From Achatina immaculata (lineage: Eukaryota > Mollusca > Gastropoda > Stylommatophora > Achatinidae): a DNA stretch of 64,000 nt. The notes below the pieces were generated by a model. The model made no database searches, was not told the origin of the DNA, and worked only from the letters and a program-made list of their open reading frames with translations. Positions 38,861 to 49,991 of this stretch are shown piece by piece. The number at the start of each line of letters is the position of its first letter. Positions within the stretch are counted from its first letter, which is position 1. The position numbers and the translations under genes were made by a program. The DNA is taken from contig CM019697.1 of NCBI GenBank assembly GCA_009760885.1, positions 33,693,096 to 33,757,095 of the forward strand. The letters run 5' to 3'.

Positions 38861-39138
38861 TAACTCTAGGACTGGACCACGGGCACGCCTGTTGTGGCTG
38901 CAGCCATCGACTGTGGAAGTAATATTTGCTGGGATCAGTCCAGAAACTAGCTTCCTACAGAGCTGATCCTCTGGTGCAAGTAAAGAATGACTCCATCATC
39001 TCAGGCGACTGAGATGATTACATTTCTGGGAACATCAGCTTCATCTTTCCACGACTGATTTACGACTATAATCTTAAATATACGAGATATATAACTCTGT
39101 ATAGTACTTGATTTTTTTTCATGCAGTAAGCAGTCTGT

Positions 39139-39189
39139 TTGGGAGGCAAAGTTCCGCAAGGGACAAGCAAAGGAATGAATGAATGAATG
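39139..39189 (+). mobile_element. 51-bp LINE tail insertion with 11-bp duplication
   Basis: GGGAGGCAAAGTTCCGCAAG then GGACAAGCAAA and (GGAAT)(GAAT)3G is the last 50 bases of the AATG-tailed LINE. AAGCAGTCTGT flanks it at 39128-39138 and 39190-39200. An extremely 5'-truncated insertion. Confidence 0.85.
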
Positions 39190-39200
39190 AAGCAGTCTGT

Positions 39201-39890
39201 ATTCAGTCAGTCAGTCACTTGCATGTCCCTTGCAACTTTTCCTCCATAACAGCTCTCCTGTAGGCCTCTCGGTTGTAAGCAAGATGCCCTGCTGCTGATG
39301 CATCCATTCGAAGATAGTCAACGATGTCTTGCAGCCATCTTCGCCTTGGTCTTCCTCTCTTTCTTTTTCCCATTATATTTATCCTTCCAAGACGGTCTTC
39401 TCTAAATTCTCATGGCATTTAATGTGTCCAAAATATTTAAGTTTTCTCTGTTTAATCCTCTTTACTAGCCAGCCTTCTTCAATAAAAAGTTCTTGTAGTA
39501 TGGATATATTTATCCTTTTCCGTGTCCATGATATTTGAAGAACTCTTCTGTAGCATTTATGTTCAAAGGCGTTTATGTGTTTCTTAGCTGTTTTATTAAG
39601 TGTCCAGGTCTCACAGGCATATGTTGGAAAGGGAAAGATGCATGCCCTTAAAAATCTTAGTTTTGTACTTGTGTCTCTTCCTCTCCACAGCCTCTTTAGT
39701 TGTTTTACTTTCTAAGAGCGATAGATGTTCTTTTAATTTCCCTCATTGTATCTTTTTTCATTGTATCAATTAGTTTTTCCATTCCTTTTTTTGTGTTGTG
39801 GACAGTAATACTGTGTCATGAGCATATCTAATCTCTGATATTTCATATCCTCCAATTGTTATGAGTCTGTATTACTTAATGTATTTATTC
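39201..39890 (-). mobile_element. AATG/ACTG-tailed LINE 3' part, copy 3 (longest)
   Basis: The tail (CAGT)n is at 39204-39215. The - strand shows NREAYRRAVMEEKLQGT-like end, RPRRRWLQDIVDYLRMDAS, GHIKCHEN, LLKKAG-type pieces, and at the far 5' end YEISEIRYAHDTVL, a decayed reverse transcriptase box (YADD). Broken frames. Confidence 0.85.
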
Positions 39891-40049
39891 CAGTAATGAT
39901 TTTAAAGAATTAAGTAAAGAAAAAGGCTATATATATAAATTCTGAGATTTTATTAACAGATTGAGAAAAGAAAAATCGAATTTCATTTGTAGAAGTAGTA
40001 TTTTATGTGAAACTTAATGAAATGTGTGTTAGCAAACATTGAAAAATAA

Positions 40050-40345
40050 AGAGATGTCTGTGAGTGATATAGTATTCTGTGTAAGATATAGCATTCTGTG
40101 TAAGATATAGCATTCTGTGTAAGGTATAGCATCCTGTGTAACATAGGGCCTTCTGTGTAATATATAACATTCTGTGTTTGGTATAGTCTTCTGTGTTTGG
40201 TATAGCTTCCATGCCAGACACTGGTATAGCTTCTCTGCTTGGTATAGTCTTATGTGTTTGGTATAGTCTTCTGTGTCTGGCATAACTTTTCTGCTTGGTG
40301 TAGTCTTGTGTGTTTAGTATAGTCTTTTGTGTTTGGAACAGCATT
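40050..40345. repeat. 18-20 bp minisatellite, intergenic
   Basis: Units GTATAGCATTCTGTGTAAG and variants; the right half drifts to TCTTCTGTGTTTGGTATAG. Confidence 0.9.
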
Positions 40346-40789
40346 CTCCGTAGTGATGCGTTTAATGTAGAAAAGTCAAGAACAGGTGACTGTACTTGAG
40401 TGAGGGCACATTTGCCAGGGCTATAGCTGACCATGACCTTGTCCCACTTTTCCTCTAATGCTCCCAGTAATAGTAGTAGTGCTACTCTAGTAATAGTAGT
40501 AGTGCTATTCTAGCCGAGTCAGAAGTCCCTACAGTGCAGAAAATCACTGAATTGTTTTCTGCTTGTTAAGCTCCACCTCGCATTCACAAAATACAGTAAA
40601 CAACTCCTTATTCACACTAGTACTTCAGCTCCAACATCTTCACCACATCGGCTGTATAGAACATCCTGCTTGCAGATAGAACAAAAAGAGGAACACGTAA
40701 ACTAGAACTGGTAGACATCAAAACAACTATAGGCAAACGTCATGCTGACAATTTCCAGGGGAAAAAAAGCGTTGTTAAAGGTCTGGTCA

Positions 40790-41060
40790 TGTTTGTACTG
40801 CTAGGATTGTTTCTTCGCGTTGCTACTACTAGTACTGTTTCTTTGTGCTGCTACTGCTAGGATTGTTTCTTTGCGTTGCTACTGATAGAACTGTTTCTTT
40901 GCGTTGATACTAATAGGATTGTTTCTTCCTGTTCCTACTGCTAGAGTTATTTAGTCGCGTTGCTACTGTTAGTATTGTTTCTTCGAGTTGCTACTGCTAG
41001 AATTGTGAGGTCATGTTGCTATTGCTGGCATTGTTTGGTCGTGTTGCTGTTGGTAGCACG
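40790..41060. repeat. About 30-bp minisatellite, intergenic
   Basis: Eight or nine diverged units of GTTGCTACTGCTAGGATTGT then TTCTTCGC. Confidence 0.88.
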
Positions 41061-41144
41061 GGTATGTAATGGGCGCTTGAAGGAAAGATGAGAAAGAGAG
41101 ACGTATAAAAAACAAACTGGTGAAGGAATGTCAAAGTGGAGACG

Positions 41145-41360
41145 GAAAGCATGCAGGAAATGACGGTCAGCATGCAGGAACTGACGGACAGCATGCAGGA
41201 AATGACGGACAGTATACAGGAAATGACGGACAGTATGCAGGAACTGACGGACAGCATGCAGGAAATGACGGACAGTATGCAGGAAATGACGGAAAGCATG
41301 CAGGAAATGACGGAAAGCATGCAGGAAATGACGGAAAGCATGCAGGAAATGACAGACAAC
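41145..41360. repeat. 21-bp minisatellite, intergenic
   Basis: About ten units of GCATGCAGGAAATGACGGAC then A. 21 is a multiple of three so frames stay open (MQEMTDS repeat). Confidence 0.95.
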
Positions 41361-41449
41361 ATACTAGGACTTGCTGAGAGTTGTGGGAAAAGGGCATTCA
41401 TTGCTAGCATACAAAGTACTTCAGAGAGATGTTGGATTGTAACTGCTTG

Positions 41450-42720
41450 GATCAGCATCTACATTCCACATACATGGGCTGATGGATATATATATATATA
41501 TGGAGAGAGAGAAAGGAGACCAGCACTCATTCTAACCTACATTTAGAATGCGCATGCCCATATACACACCGTTTTTTTTTACACGTGGTGTGTGGTTTGG
41601 ATATAGGGGATAACAAAACAACGAATCAGGCTCACGTTAAACCACGCATAAAATAACCAGTGGTTTCACTGACTCCATCAGAACCTGTTCGCCCTAATCG
41701 GGCCGTTAGCGTTTGTTTAGCATGAAAAAAACCCTTTTGTTTAATAAAAGAAGTTTCGTCTACTGCATTGTAATTCTCCTACAGGAAAGCTACCTTGGTT
41801 TTAAATCGTCTTTGTTTTAGCTGCTCTTCTAACATGTACACGTTTTGGACAAATATTTTAAGAAAGAAAACGGACAGTACTTTTGTTTTTTGTTTTCGTT
41901 ACTTATTTTGGATGACACCACTGAATGACACTGAGCACTACAGTTTCGTGTGTGAGCGATGAAATGGCAGACAGGCATCTTCTCTGCTGACTGGAGATGC
42001 TGAAAAGGTTTTGAGAAATTCATTCCTGTGCCAGAGAGTGAAGAGAAATCTGGGAATAAAATAGTCCATACAGTAGAAAGTAGTCCCTGAGATAAGACTT
42101 GCAGTCTGGACTCACCATGGAAAAAGTCCTGACCCCCAAGTCAAGCGACAGTAAGAGAGAATAGAGTTTTAGAAAATGGCATGAGAAATGGAATATTTCT
42201 CCGCCTGCAAGATTTGTTCTAAGAGCTGAAATGTTCCAGAAGGGAAATACCAGAACAAGAGCTAGAGCTAGAAGCGAAATATTCTAAACCTCTTATTCTC
42301 GGGGGGAACTGCTAGAACAGTTTGGTCATGGAACCTGGAATATCACAGACTGGAACAGTATTAACTAAAAATGATTCACTTAATCATAAGAGAGTAGATC
42401 ATGAGCTTTGTGATTTCTCTGAGTCGTAGAATGTTGTTGGAACATGGCCACAACTATATAAGGATAAGACAAATAAAATAAGAAGTTACGCTACGAAATA
42501 TACAGAGACTGCGTACGCTTTCCCAGTGAACTAACAAGAGAAAAAGTGGGTCAGCAGATTGGAACAGAGGTCCTTTCCAGCAGCGGAGCCGCTCTGGCAG
42601 GTTGCTGAGAGGGTGTAGCTTTGGTGTGGATTTATATGAAATGTCACAGTGATGTGTGTAGTGCCCTCAGGTGGGGAGGGGGGAGACAGCCAAGGAATAA
42701 TCAAATCTGGTGGAAACATA
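41450..42720. other. Intergenic, no gene recognised
   Basis: Short TA run at 41488-41500. No coding, RNA or mobile signature identified. Confidence 0.4.
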
Positions 42721-42721
42721 T

Positions 42722-43140
42722 GCCCGTGAGACCTGGACACTTAACAAAACAGCTGAGAAATACATAAATGTCTTTGAATGTAAATGCTACAGAAGAGTTC
42801 TTCAAATACCATGGACACAAAAAAAGAACAAATATATCCATACTACAAGAACTTAATATTGAAGAAGGCTAGCTAGTAAAGAGGATTAAAGAGAGAAAAC
42901 TTAAATATTTTGGACACATTAAACGTCATGATAATCTAGATAAAACCATCTTGGAAGGGTACATAATGGGAAAAAGAAAGAGAGGAAGACCAAGGCGAAG
43001 ATAGCTGTAAGACATCGTTGATAATCTGCAAATGGATGCATCAGTAGCAGGGCATCTTGCTCACAACCGAGAGGCCTACAGGAGTGCTGTTAGGGAGGCA
43101 AAGTTCCGCAAGGGACATGCAAATGAATGAATGAATGGTG
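42722..43140 (+). mobile_element. AATG-tailed LINE 3' end, copy 4
   Basis: Reads ARETWTLNKTAEKYINVFEC then KCYRRVLQIPWTQKK, LNIEEG, YFGHIKRHDN, GKRKRGRPR and NREAYRSAVREAKFRKGHAN in shifting frames, ending (AATG)3 at about 43125-43137. Confidence 0.9.
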
Positions 43141-43314
43141 GAAAGAAGACAAATAAAATGGCATGCAACGATTACTGCCCATTACCAACAAAAAAAAAAG
43201 TCCCAGAATATGGTACATCAAATGAATAAAATGATGTTAGAGAACTTTTGTCGGGAATGGGAGTTCGATCTGAAACAAAACAGGTAGAGATGATTAGAAG
43301 AAATGGCTAGGATA

Positions 43315-43650
43315 GGACCGTGTACAGATATGACTGGTACAGAAAGCAGACATGATAGGTACAGAAAACAGATATGATAGGTACAGAAAACAGACATGAC
43401 TGGCAGAGTATGCAAACATGATTGCTAGACATGACAAATACGACTGGTACATGTAACAAACACGACTGGTACATGTAACAGGACATGACTGGTATAGATG
43501 ACAAACATGACTGGTAAGATTGACAAACATGGTTGATAGAGGTGAAAATCATGACTGGTACAGGTGACAGACATGACTGGTAGAGGTGACAAACGTGACT
43601 GGTAGAGGTGACAAACATGGCTGGTAGAGGAAACAGAAATGACTGTGGAT
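43315..43650. repeat. 21-bp minisatellite, intergenic
   Basis: About 15 diverged units of GACTGGTACAGGTGACAAAC. Confidence 0.9.
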
Positions 43651-43849
43651 TTGACTGATGACATATTAAAAAAAAACCAAGACCCAAGACCTCATGCGAA
43701 ACTGTCAAAAGCTGACAATGCTCAGAATTCATCATTCCATTTACCTGGGAAGCCGTCAGCATCCGCTTAATCCCAGCCACTAGTTGCTCACCTTCAAGAA
43801 AGCAAAATCAGCATTAAGAGCCTGGTACCGACAACGTTTTATTCTGACT

Positions 43850-44135
43850 CAAGTAAGTGTTGATGTATGGGTGACTCAAGTAAGTGTTGATGTATGGGTG
43901 ACTCAAGTAAGTGTTGATGTATGGGTGACTCAAGTAAGTGTTGATTTATTGGTGACTCAAGTAAGTGTTGATGTATGGATGAGTCAAGTAGGTGTTGATG
44001 TATGGGTGACTCAAGTAAGTGTTGATGTATGGGTGAGTCAAGTAGGTGTTGATGTATGGGTGACTCAAGTAAGTGTTGATTTATGGGTGACTCAAGTAAG
44101 TGTTGATGAATGGGTGACTCAAGTAAGTGCTGATA
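43850..44135. repeat. 27-bp minisatellite with donor-like units
   Basis: About 11 units of GTGACTCAAGTAAGTGTTGA then TGTATGG. CAAGTAAGT in most units matches a 5' splice-site consensus. Confidence 0.95.
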
Positions 44136-44384
44136 TTTGAGTGTATGTTATTGCTGATGTTTAGAAGGTAAAATGTGGTTGAATGTTTGTGCTTGAGGTG
44201 TCATCTTTGCTTTCATTCCCCTCGTGTTTTGATATTAAAGATGGTGATTGGAGGGACAAAATAGGTAACTCTGGTGTACAGACAAGAGTGATCTGCACTT
44301 TGAAAGTTCAAAAACTAAACTTGAACAAAGAAACGAAACTCACACAAAATGAAAGAAAAATGTGAAAAGAAGAAGAGAATGTTC

Positions 44385-44830
44385 TTCATCATCATGTGCC
44401 ATGCCTGGAAGAGTCGACGATCATGTCTCCCCACAGTTTCCAATCTTTTGTGTTATTCATCAGCTCTGTTGTTGTGCCTCTCCCATGCCACTTTGTCAAG
44501 CCATCTAAGATTTTCTCTCTTGGTCTTCCTCTCTCTTTCATGCCACCACTTTCCCCTGTTGTCACGATATTTTATATCCCTCCTCTTCTCATTATATGGT
44601 CAGTAAACTTTGACCGCCTCCCACGTAGTGTGTTTATTCATCTTCATTTCTCACTGGCTTTTCTTGGCCATTCTTCATTTGTTATTTTGTCTGTCTATAG
44701 TATTCTTAACATTCGTCGTAGGAACCACATTTCAGTTGCCTCTAATGCTCTTATTCTTGCTATCTTTTAGTGACCACGATTCGCTTCCATATAGTAGCAC
44801 TGGCTAGACATAGCATTTCAATTCTCTTTT
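44385..44830 (-). mobile_element. GAT-tailed LINE 3' end
   Basis: On the - strand pieces read LLYGSESWSLK-like, MWFLRR, MRRGI, GRPRENL and a YGT-like WHM end, then a GATGATGAAG tail. Same family style as the copy at 20.4 kb. Confidence 0.65.
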
Positions 44831-45177
44831 CCTGGTATTTACAGACAAAGATGGATTAAGAGAATGTTTATGCAGAAATAAGGACACACACGTGGACAAC
44901 TTATGCTCCTGCACTATGGACCTACTCCTGATTGTCCAGTGTTGCGTTTAAGCGAAGGCAGGCACTGACATGGAAGCCCCATGGAAACAGAAATCAGGGA
45001 AGATCCAGAGATTTTCTTGCAGAAGGGAAATTATGAAAGTGCTCAGAGACAAAGGAATATACGAGGAATAAGCAGAGAACATTCCCAAGAACACGAAAGT
45101 CTGGGGAAACTTTTATCCGTGGCCTGTACTCCTCAGAGACCGGCAATGGCGATGAGGATTCCCTCCCAGTGAATTAC

Positions 45178-45895
45178 TAATTCAAGGTTTCTATGTAGCT
45201 CCAGCACTAAAGGAGCAACTAAATCAAGGTTTCCATGTAGCTCCAGTAATAAAGGAGCAACTAAATCAAGGTTTCCATGTAGCTCCAGTAATAAAGGAGC
45301 AACTAAATCAAGGTTTCCATGTAGCTCCAGCACTAAAAGAGCAACTAAATCAAGGTTTCCATGTAGCTCCAGCAATAAAGGAGCAACTAAATCAAGATTT
45401 CCATGTAGCTCCAGCACTAAAGGAGCAACTAAATCAAGGTTTCCGTGTAGCTCCAAGACTACAGGAGCAACTAAATCAAGGTTGCCGTGTAGTTCCAGGA
45501 CTACAGGAGCAAATAAATCGAGGTTTTCATTTAGTTCCAGCACAACAGGAACACCTAAATCAAAGTTTTGCATTTAGTTTCATCACTACAGGAACAACTA
45601 AACCAAGGGTTTCATTTAGTTCCATCACTACAGGAACAACTAGACCAAAGGTTTTATTTAGTTCCATCACTACAGGAACAACAACACCAAGGTTTCCATT
45701 TAGTTCCAGCACTACAGAAACAACTAAATCAAAGTTTTCATGTAGTTCCAGCACTACAGGAACAACTAAATCAAGGTTTTTATTTAGTTCCATCACAACA
45801 GGAACAGCTAAACCATGGTTTCCATTTAGTTCCATCACTACAGGAACAATTAAATCAAGGTTTTTGTTTAGTTCCAGGCTGCTTTGAACTCCTAA
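45178..45895. repeat. 42-bp minisatellite, intergenic
   Basis: About 17 units of TAGCTCCAGCACTAAAGGAG then CAACTAAATCAAGGTTTCCATG. The right half is more diverged. 42 is a multiple of three, giving LVAPVVLELHGNLD-type open frames on the - strand. Confidence 0.96.
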
Positions 45896-46084
45896 CTTTA
45901 ATTTCATTAATAAGTTGGAAGGATTTATTTAAACTCCTCCTTACAAAATCTCTTATCTCTCAGTCATGGTAAATTTCTTCAAAACTCTGCAGTCAAAAAG
46001 TAAGAATTAGCAAGAAATCGCTTCATGGCGTCAGTTTTTATTACCTTCACAAATCACTCCGACTCATCTTTGTGTTCTCCTCTT

Positions 46085-46370
46085 TTATTTGTGCGTCCGT
46101 ATATTGGACCTAATCTCTTCAATTCTCAGTAGAAAGACCTTTTTTCTTCTCCTCTCTTTGTGCGTCCAGATGTTTGACCTAATCTCTTCAATCTTCAATA
46201 GGAAGACCCTTTTTCTTCTCTTCTCTTCTCTTTGTACATCCAGATGTTTGACCTAATCTCTTCAATCTTCAATAGGAAGACCTTTTTCTTCTCCTCTCTT
46301 TGTGCATCCAGATGTTTGACCTAATCTCTTAAATTTTCCGTAGAAAGACATTTTTCTTCTCTCCTCCTAT
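46085..46370. repeat. About 68-bp minisatellite, four units
   Basis: Units contain TGACCTAATCTCTTCAATCT and TTTTTCTTCTCCTCTCTTTG. Confidence 0.9.
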
Positions 46371-46486
46371 CATCAGTCAGTTCCAAGGTGTCAACTTCCA
46401 CAACTGCATCCAATCCAGCCTCTCTTGCAACTTTGAAACCTCTTGTACGACGATAGCGATCTCTACGGTTTTTTGTTTTTTTTTTA

Positions 46487-47030
46487 ATGTCAGTCAGTCA
46501 TTTGCATGTCTCTTGTAACTTTGTCTCCCTAACAGCTCTCCTGTAGGCCTCTAGGTTGTAAGCAAGATGCCATGCTGCTGATGCATCCATTCGAAGATAG
46601 TCAACGATGTCTTGCAGCCATCTTCGCCTTGGTCTTCCTCTCTTTCTTTTTCCCTTCCAAAACGGTCTTCTCTAAATAATCATGACGTTTAATATGCCCA
46701 CAATATTTAAGTTTTCTCTGCGTAATCTCTTTACTAGCCAGCCTTCTTCAATATTAAGTTCTTGTAGTACGGATATATTTATTATTTTTTTGTGTCCATA
46801 TAACATTGACATTCAAAGGTATTTATGTGTTTCTCAGCTGGTTTGTTAAGTGTCCAGGTCTCACAGGCGTCTGTTGCGATGTGAAAGTTGCACGATCCTA
46901 AAAATCTACTTTTTTTGTAGTTCTCTCTGTTCCTCTCTACAGCTTCTTTAGTTGTTTTATTTTGTGAAGAGCGATAGATGTCCTCCTTTTAATTTCCCTC
47001 GTTGTACCTTCATTATTAGGTAGTAATGAT
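46487..47030 (-). mobile_element. AATG/ACTG-tailed LINE 3' part, copy 5
   Basis: CAGTCAGTCATTTGCATGTC tail at 46489; - strand GRPRRRWLQDIVDYLRMDAS, YCGHIKRHDYLE and ELNIEEGWLVK pieces. About 270 bases downstream of the stop of the - strand gene. Confidence 0.85.
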
Positions 47031-47094
47031 CCAACTTATACAAAACTCTCCAATTCTTTTGAAATTTACTTTATGGAAATGTCAAACCAGGGTT

Positions 47095-47180
47095 TTTGTC
47101 AGTCGATGTAAATCAAGGCGGCTTAGTGTCAATCGGCGTAAATCAAGGCGGCTTAGTGTCAATCGGCGTAAAACAAACCA
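47095..47180. repeat. 28-bp repeat, three units
   Basis: GTCAATCGGCGTAAATCAAG then GCGGCTTA. Confidence 0.9.
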
Positions 47181-47298
47181 GCGTAAACCAGGCAGCCTGT
47201 GAAAATACTTTATGAACTGAATAATATAATCACGAATTAAGAACTGAAGACAAGAACCATGAATTAAGAATTGAATACAAGAAGCATGAATATAATAC

Positions 47299-49991
47299 TC
47301 ACTTCGAAACTTTGAAGAACTTTTTTGATTTTTGTAACCAGCTGGAGTCTAGAAATCGCCTGGACTTCTTCTTCTCCTCCGCTGTTGTTGGAGATGCTGG
47401 AGCGATCTCCCCCTCTGAGCTCGTGGACACCGGACGTGGCTCTCCTGTTGCTGCTGCGCCAGAAGTGGTTGGCGATGATGCTCTTGCAGATGCTGTGGCT
47501 GCTGATGTAGATGGTGTCTCAGCCTCAGCGGCTGTTGTAGCCGTGGCTGTAGCACGAGCACTCTCACTCGGATCCCAGCTTCGGACTTGCCTGGACTTCG
47601 GGGAGGTTTCGTCCGTCTGGGATTTTTGTGAGTATAAGGACACGCCCAAGTCAAAGGATATGGACTGTTTGCATAGCACGCCTACTGTCCCCATCTTGCC
47701 TCTGCCTGCTCCGCTTCTATCAGGAGAAAGAGATGAAGGGAGTTTGCCCGTGTCTCCCTTCTCTTTGGTTATCTTGCCGGACTTTCCTTTCGATTTGGAC
47801 CCTTTCTCTTTCACACCCGTCTCTGTCTCTTGGCTTAATGGAGATGAGGTTGAATATGTTGTGGTTTCTTGGCCTTCGAGTAATCTTCCAGTTTCTGTTC
47901 CTGACACACAATACGTTGCTGCTCTGCCTCTCGCCAAGTCCTCGGCAGGTGGTGTGTTCTCGCTGATGCTAGATACTGCGATGGTGGGAAGCGACTGGCA
48001 AGTGACTGGGCTTATAGTTGAGACTGGTCTTTGGGAACTATCTGCGTCTGATCTTGATGACTCCGACGATATCATCAGATACGAGGTTTCTGATGTTGGC
48101 GTCGTCGATGACGAAAGTGCTAACGCGACCTCGCATGATTTGCGATGTTGCGCCTTCATTGCGGAGGTTGAAGGAGCACTCTGCTGTCTGTCAATATCAG
48201 AGTCTGACAGTGTTCTGTCTTCTGCTCCACTTGGCATGTGGCCAGTGAACGCCTGAGACAGTTTCTTAACTTGTCCTATATTGGTCACATCTTTCGAAGG
48301 GGTTGTACTCTTGTGAGCTTCTGATTCGCTGGGAGAGGAAAGCTTTCTGACGATGTCTGTTACAAAGTCCGACTGTGCCCGAGAAGAATCCGACACTTTC
48401 AATGAAAGGTCAGAGTTTGCCCGTGATGGTCCTTTGCTTTGTACTGGAGTTGATTCACGAGAGAGTCTCTGGACCATCGTATGAACGTAAGTTCCCGAAT
48501 GATTTTCTTTAGTGTGAGCAGTTTTCGTAGTTTCTGGTTTGTGGTCGTCTTTGGGAAGATACCTCTGCAAGATGCGAGTGGCGTAGATGGAATGACCGCT
48601 GCGGTAGCGCTGGCTTTCTTCGAGTAGCTCGGCCGCAGGTTTAAGTCTGCGCACTCGGGACACGAGGCCAACCCTCGGCAAGTGAAGCGTTGGGCTGGGG
48701 GTTTTCCTGAGCTCCGCGGGCCGGTCCTCACTCTCGCAAAACGTTGCTCGCTTTTCAAACCTGTTAATGGCTTCTTGCAGAGGTTTGGAAACTTCAGGGG
48801 CCCTGTCGTCTATGTCACTGACGCTTTTAGACCGGGGCCCCTTGTCGGAAGCAGTGGAGGCAGATGGGGATGATTTTGAAACATTATTCTGGCGAGGCAA
48901 TGGTGGTTTTCCGCGTGCAGCAACAGGACTGCCCTTGGGGGAAATGGCGCGGTAATCTTTGAACTTGGTGTCTCTTTCATCCTTCTGGCGTCTCATCAAA
49001 TGTTTGCTAAGTGGGCTTCGTGGAGACACGGAGCCGACCTTGCTTTGGTCACTAGTCAGTGATAAGTCTCGTCTCGTCGTCTGGGCTGTGTCTCGCTGGA
49101 GGCCCGAGCCTCCTACAGCCCCTGGTTCTGTGTCGGCTGTTAGTTGAGTCTGTTCTACTACATATTCTGTACACTCCATCACAGACGGCGCTGGGAAATA
49201 GTCATCATCGATGATTGGAGCAGCTTTCACGAGCCTGGGAGTGTCCAGGCTCCGCTGCTTTGGAATGGATCGGGTCGGGACCTCTGGAGTAATTTTCTTT
49301 CGAGGGTCTCTCACAGGGGAAGGCACTGATGAAAGACCCTCTCTTTCTGTTCTCTTCAAAGTGGCAGGTCCCTTCTCCACTTTGCGCTTCTCCTGCTTCA
49401 ACTCCTCAATCTCCCGATGGAGTGGAGCTGAATCACATAAAGTGGTAATCTCTGGCTTAACCGTTGAACGTTTACGTTGGTCTTCCATGAAAGTTTTCTC
49501 TCCTTCTGCTGGCTCTTCAGAGTCAGTCATCGCTACTCCTACGACTGATGCTGCCAACTCTCCAGATATTAAATCCTTTGGCCCTGGCGTTGTTGCTTCT
49601 GCCCTTAACGGCTCGGATGTTGTTGAAGGAGAATCTTCAGTCGGATGTCTCCTGGGCTGTATGTGAATAGCAAGTTTCGGCAGGTGTAGTGATGGTAATG
49701 GCTGTTGGCTGCTGCTTGCGAGAGTTCTGGAGTCCTTCATCCGCTGCGGAGGAAGCGAGGGCCAAACAGAGGGGCTAACCCGAGGTTCCCGCCTACTCTG
49801 GCTCGGCGTCAGAAGTAGGTGTGTTTCTGTGTGATCCGTGGATTGTTCGTGGGTGGCTCCTGGGCTAGGGTATGCCTGGGGGGAGCTGCCCACGGACGAC
49901 GAGGCCACAGCTTCGCCTGCTGCAGCTATAGACAGAGGAGACGCTGGGGCAGAGATGGAAGAACTTGCGGCCGAAGCCAGGATCAATTCCT
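47299..49991 (-). CDS. Large Ser/Thr/Pro-rich last exon of coiled-coil gene
   Basis: The exon starts at the acceptor TTTTCACAG (AG at 49993-49992). The in-frame codon at 49986 is TTG, not ATG, so this is an internal exon border and not a translation start. About 897 residues: an Ala/Ser-rich start, SP/TP-rich stretches, an EELKQEKRKVEKG helix (about residue 195), an RSKSVSDIDD island followed by ELLEESQRYRSGHSIYATRI (about 450-475), repeated R/K-L-S motifs (VQRLSRES, VRKLSSPS, VKKLSQAF), an Ala/Thr-rich stretch, and the basic end FLDSSWLQKSKKFFKVSK. GC content is clearly higher than the surroundings, as expected for coding sequence. The stop TGA lies inside a consensus donor (GAA|GTGAGT), so a spliced isoform is possible. 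Confidence 0.88.

Noticed and set aside
41145..41360. MQEMTDS heptad repeat as a coiled-coil gene
   Set aside because: 21-bp minisatellite with no exon borders; several frames on both strands are equally open.
47312..48256. 314-codon + strand frame opposite the Ser-rich exon
   Set aside because: Antisense shadow of the - strand coding exon, which has splice support; no independent evidence.
49984..49986. Translation start of the 895-residue frame
   Set aside because: The codon is TTG, directly after a splice acceptor; upstream exons continue the frame, so it is not a start.
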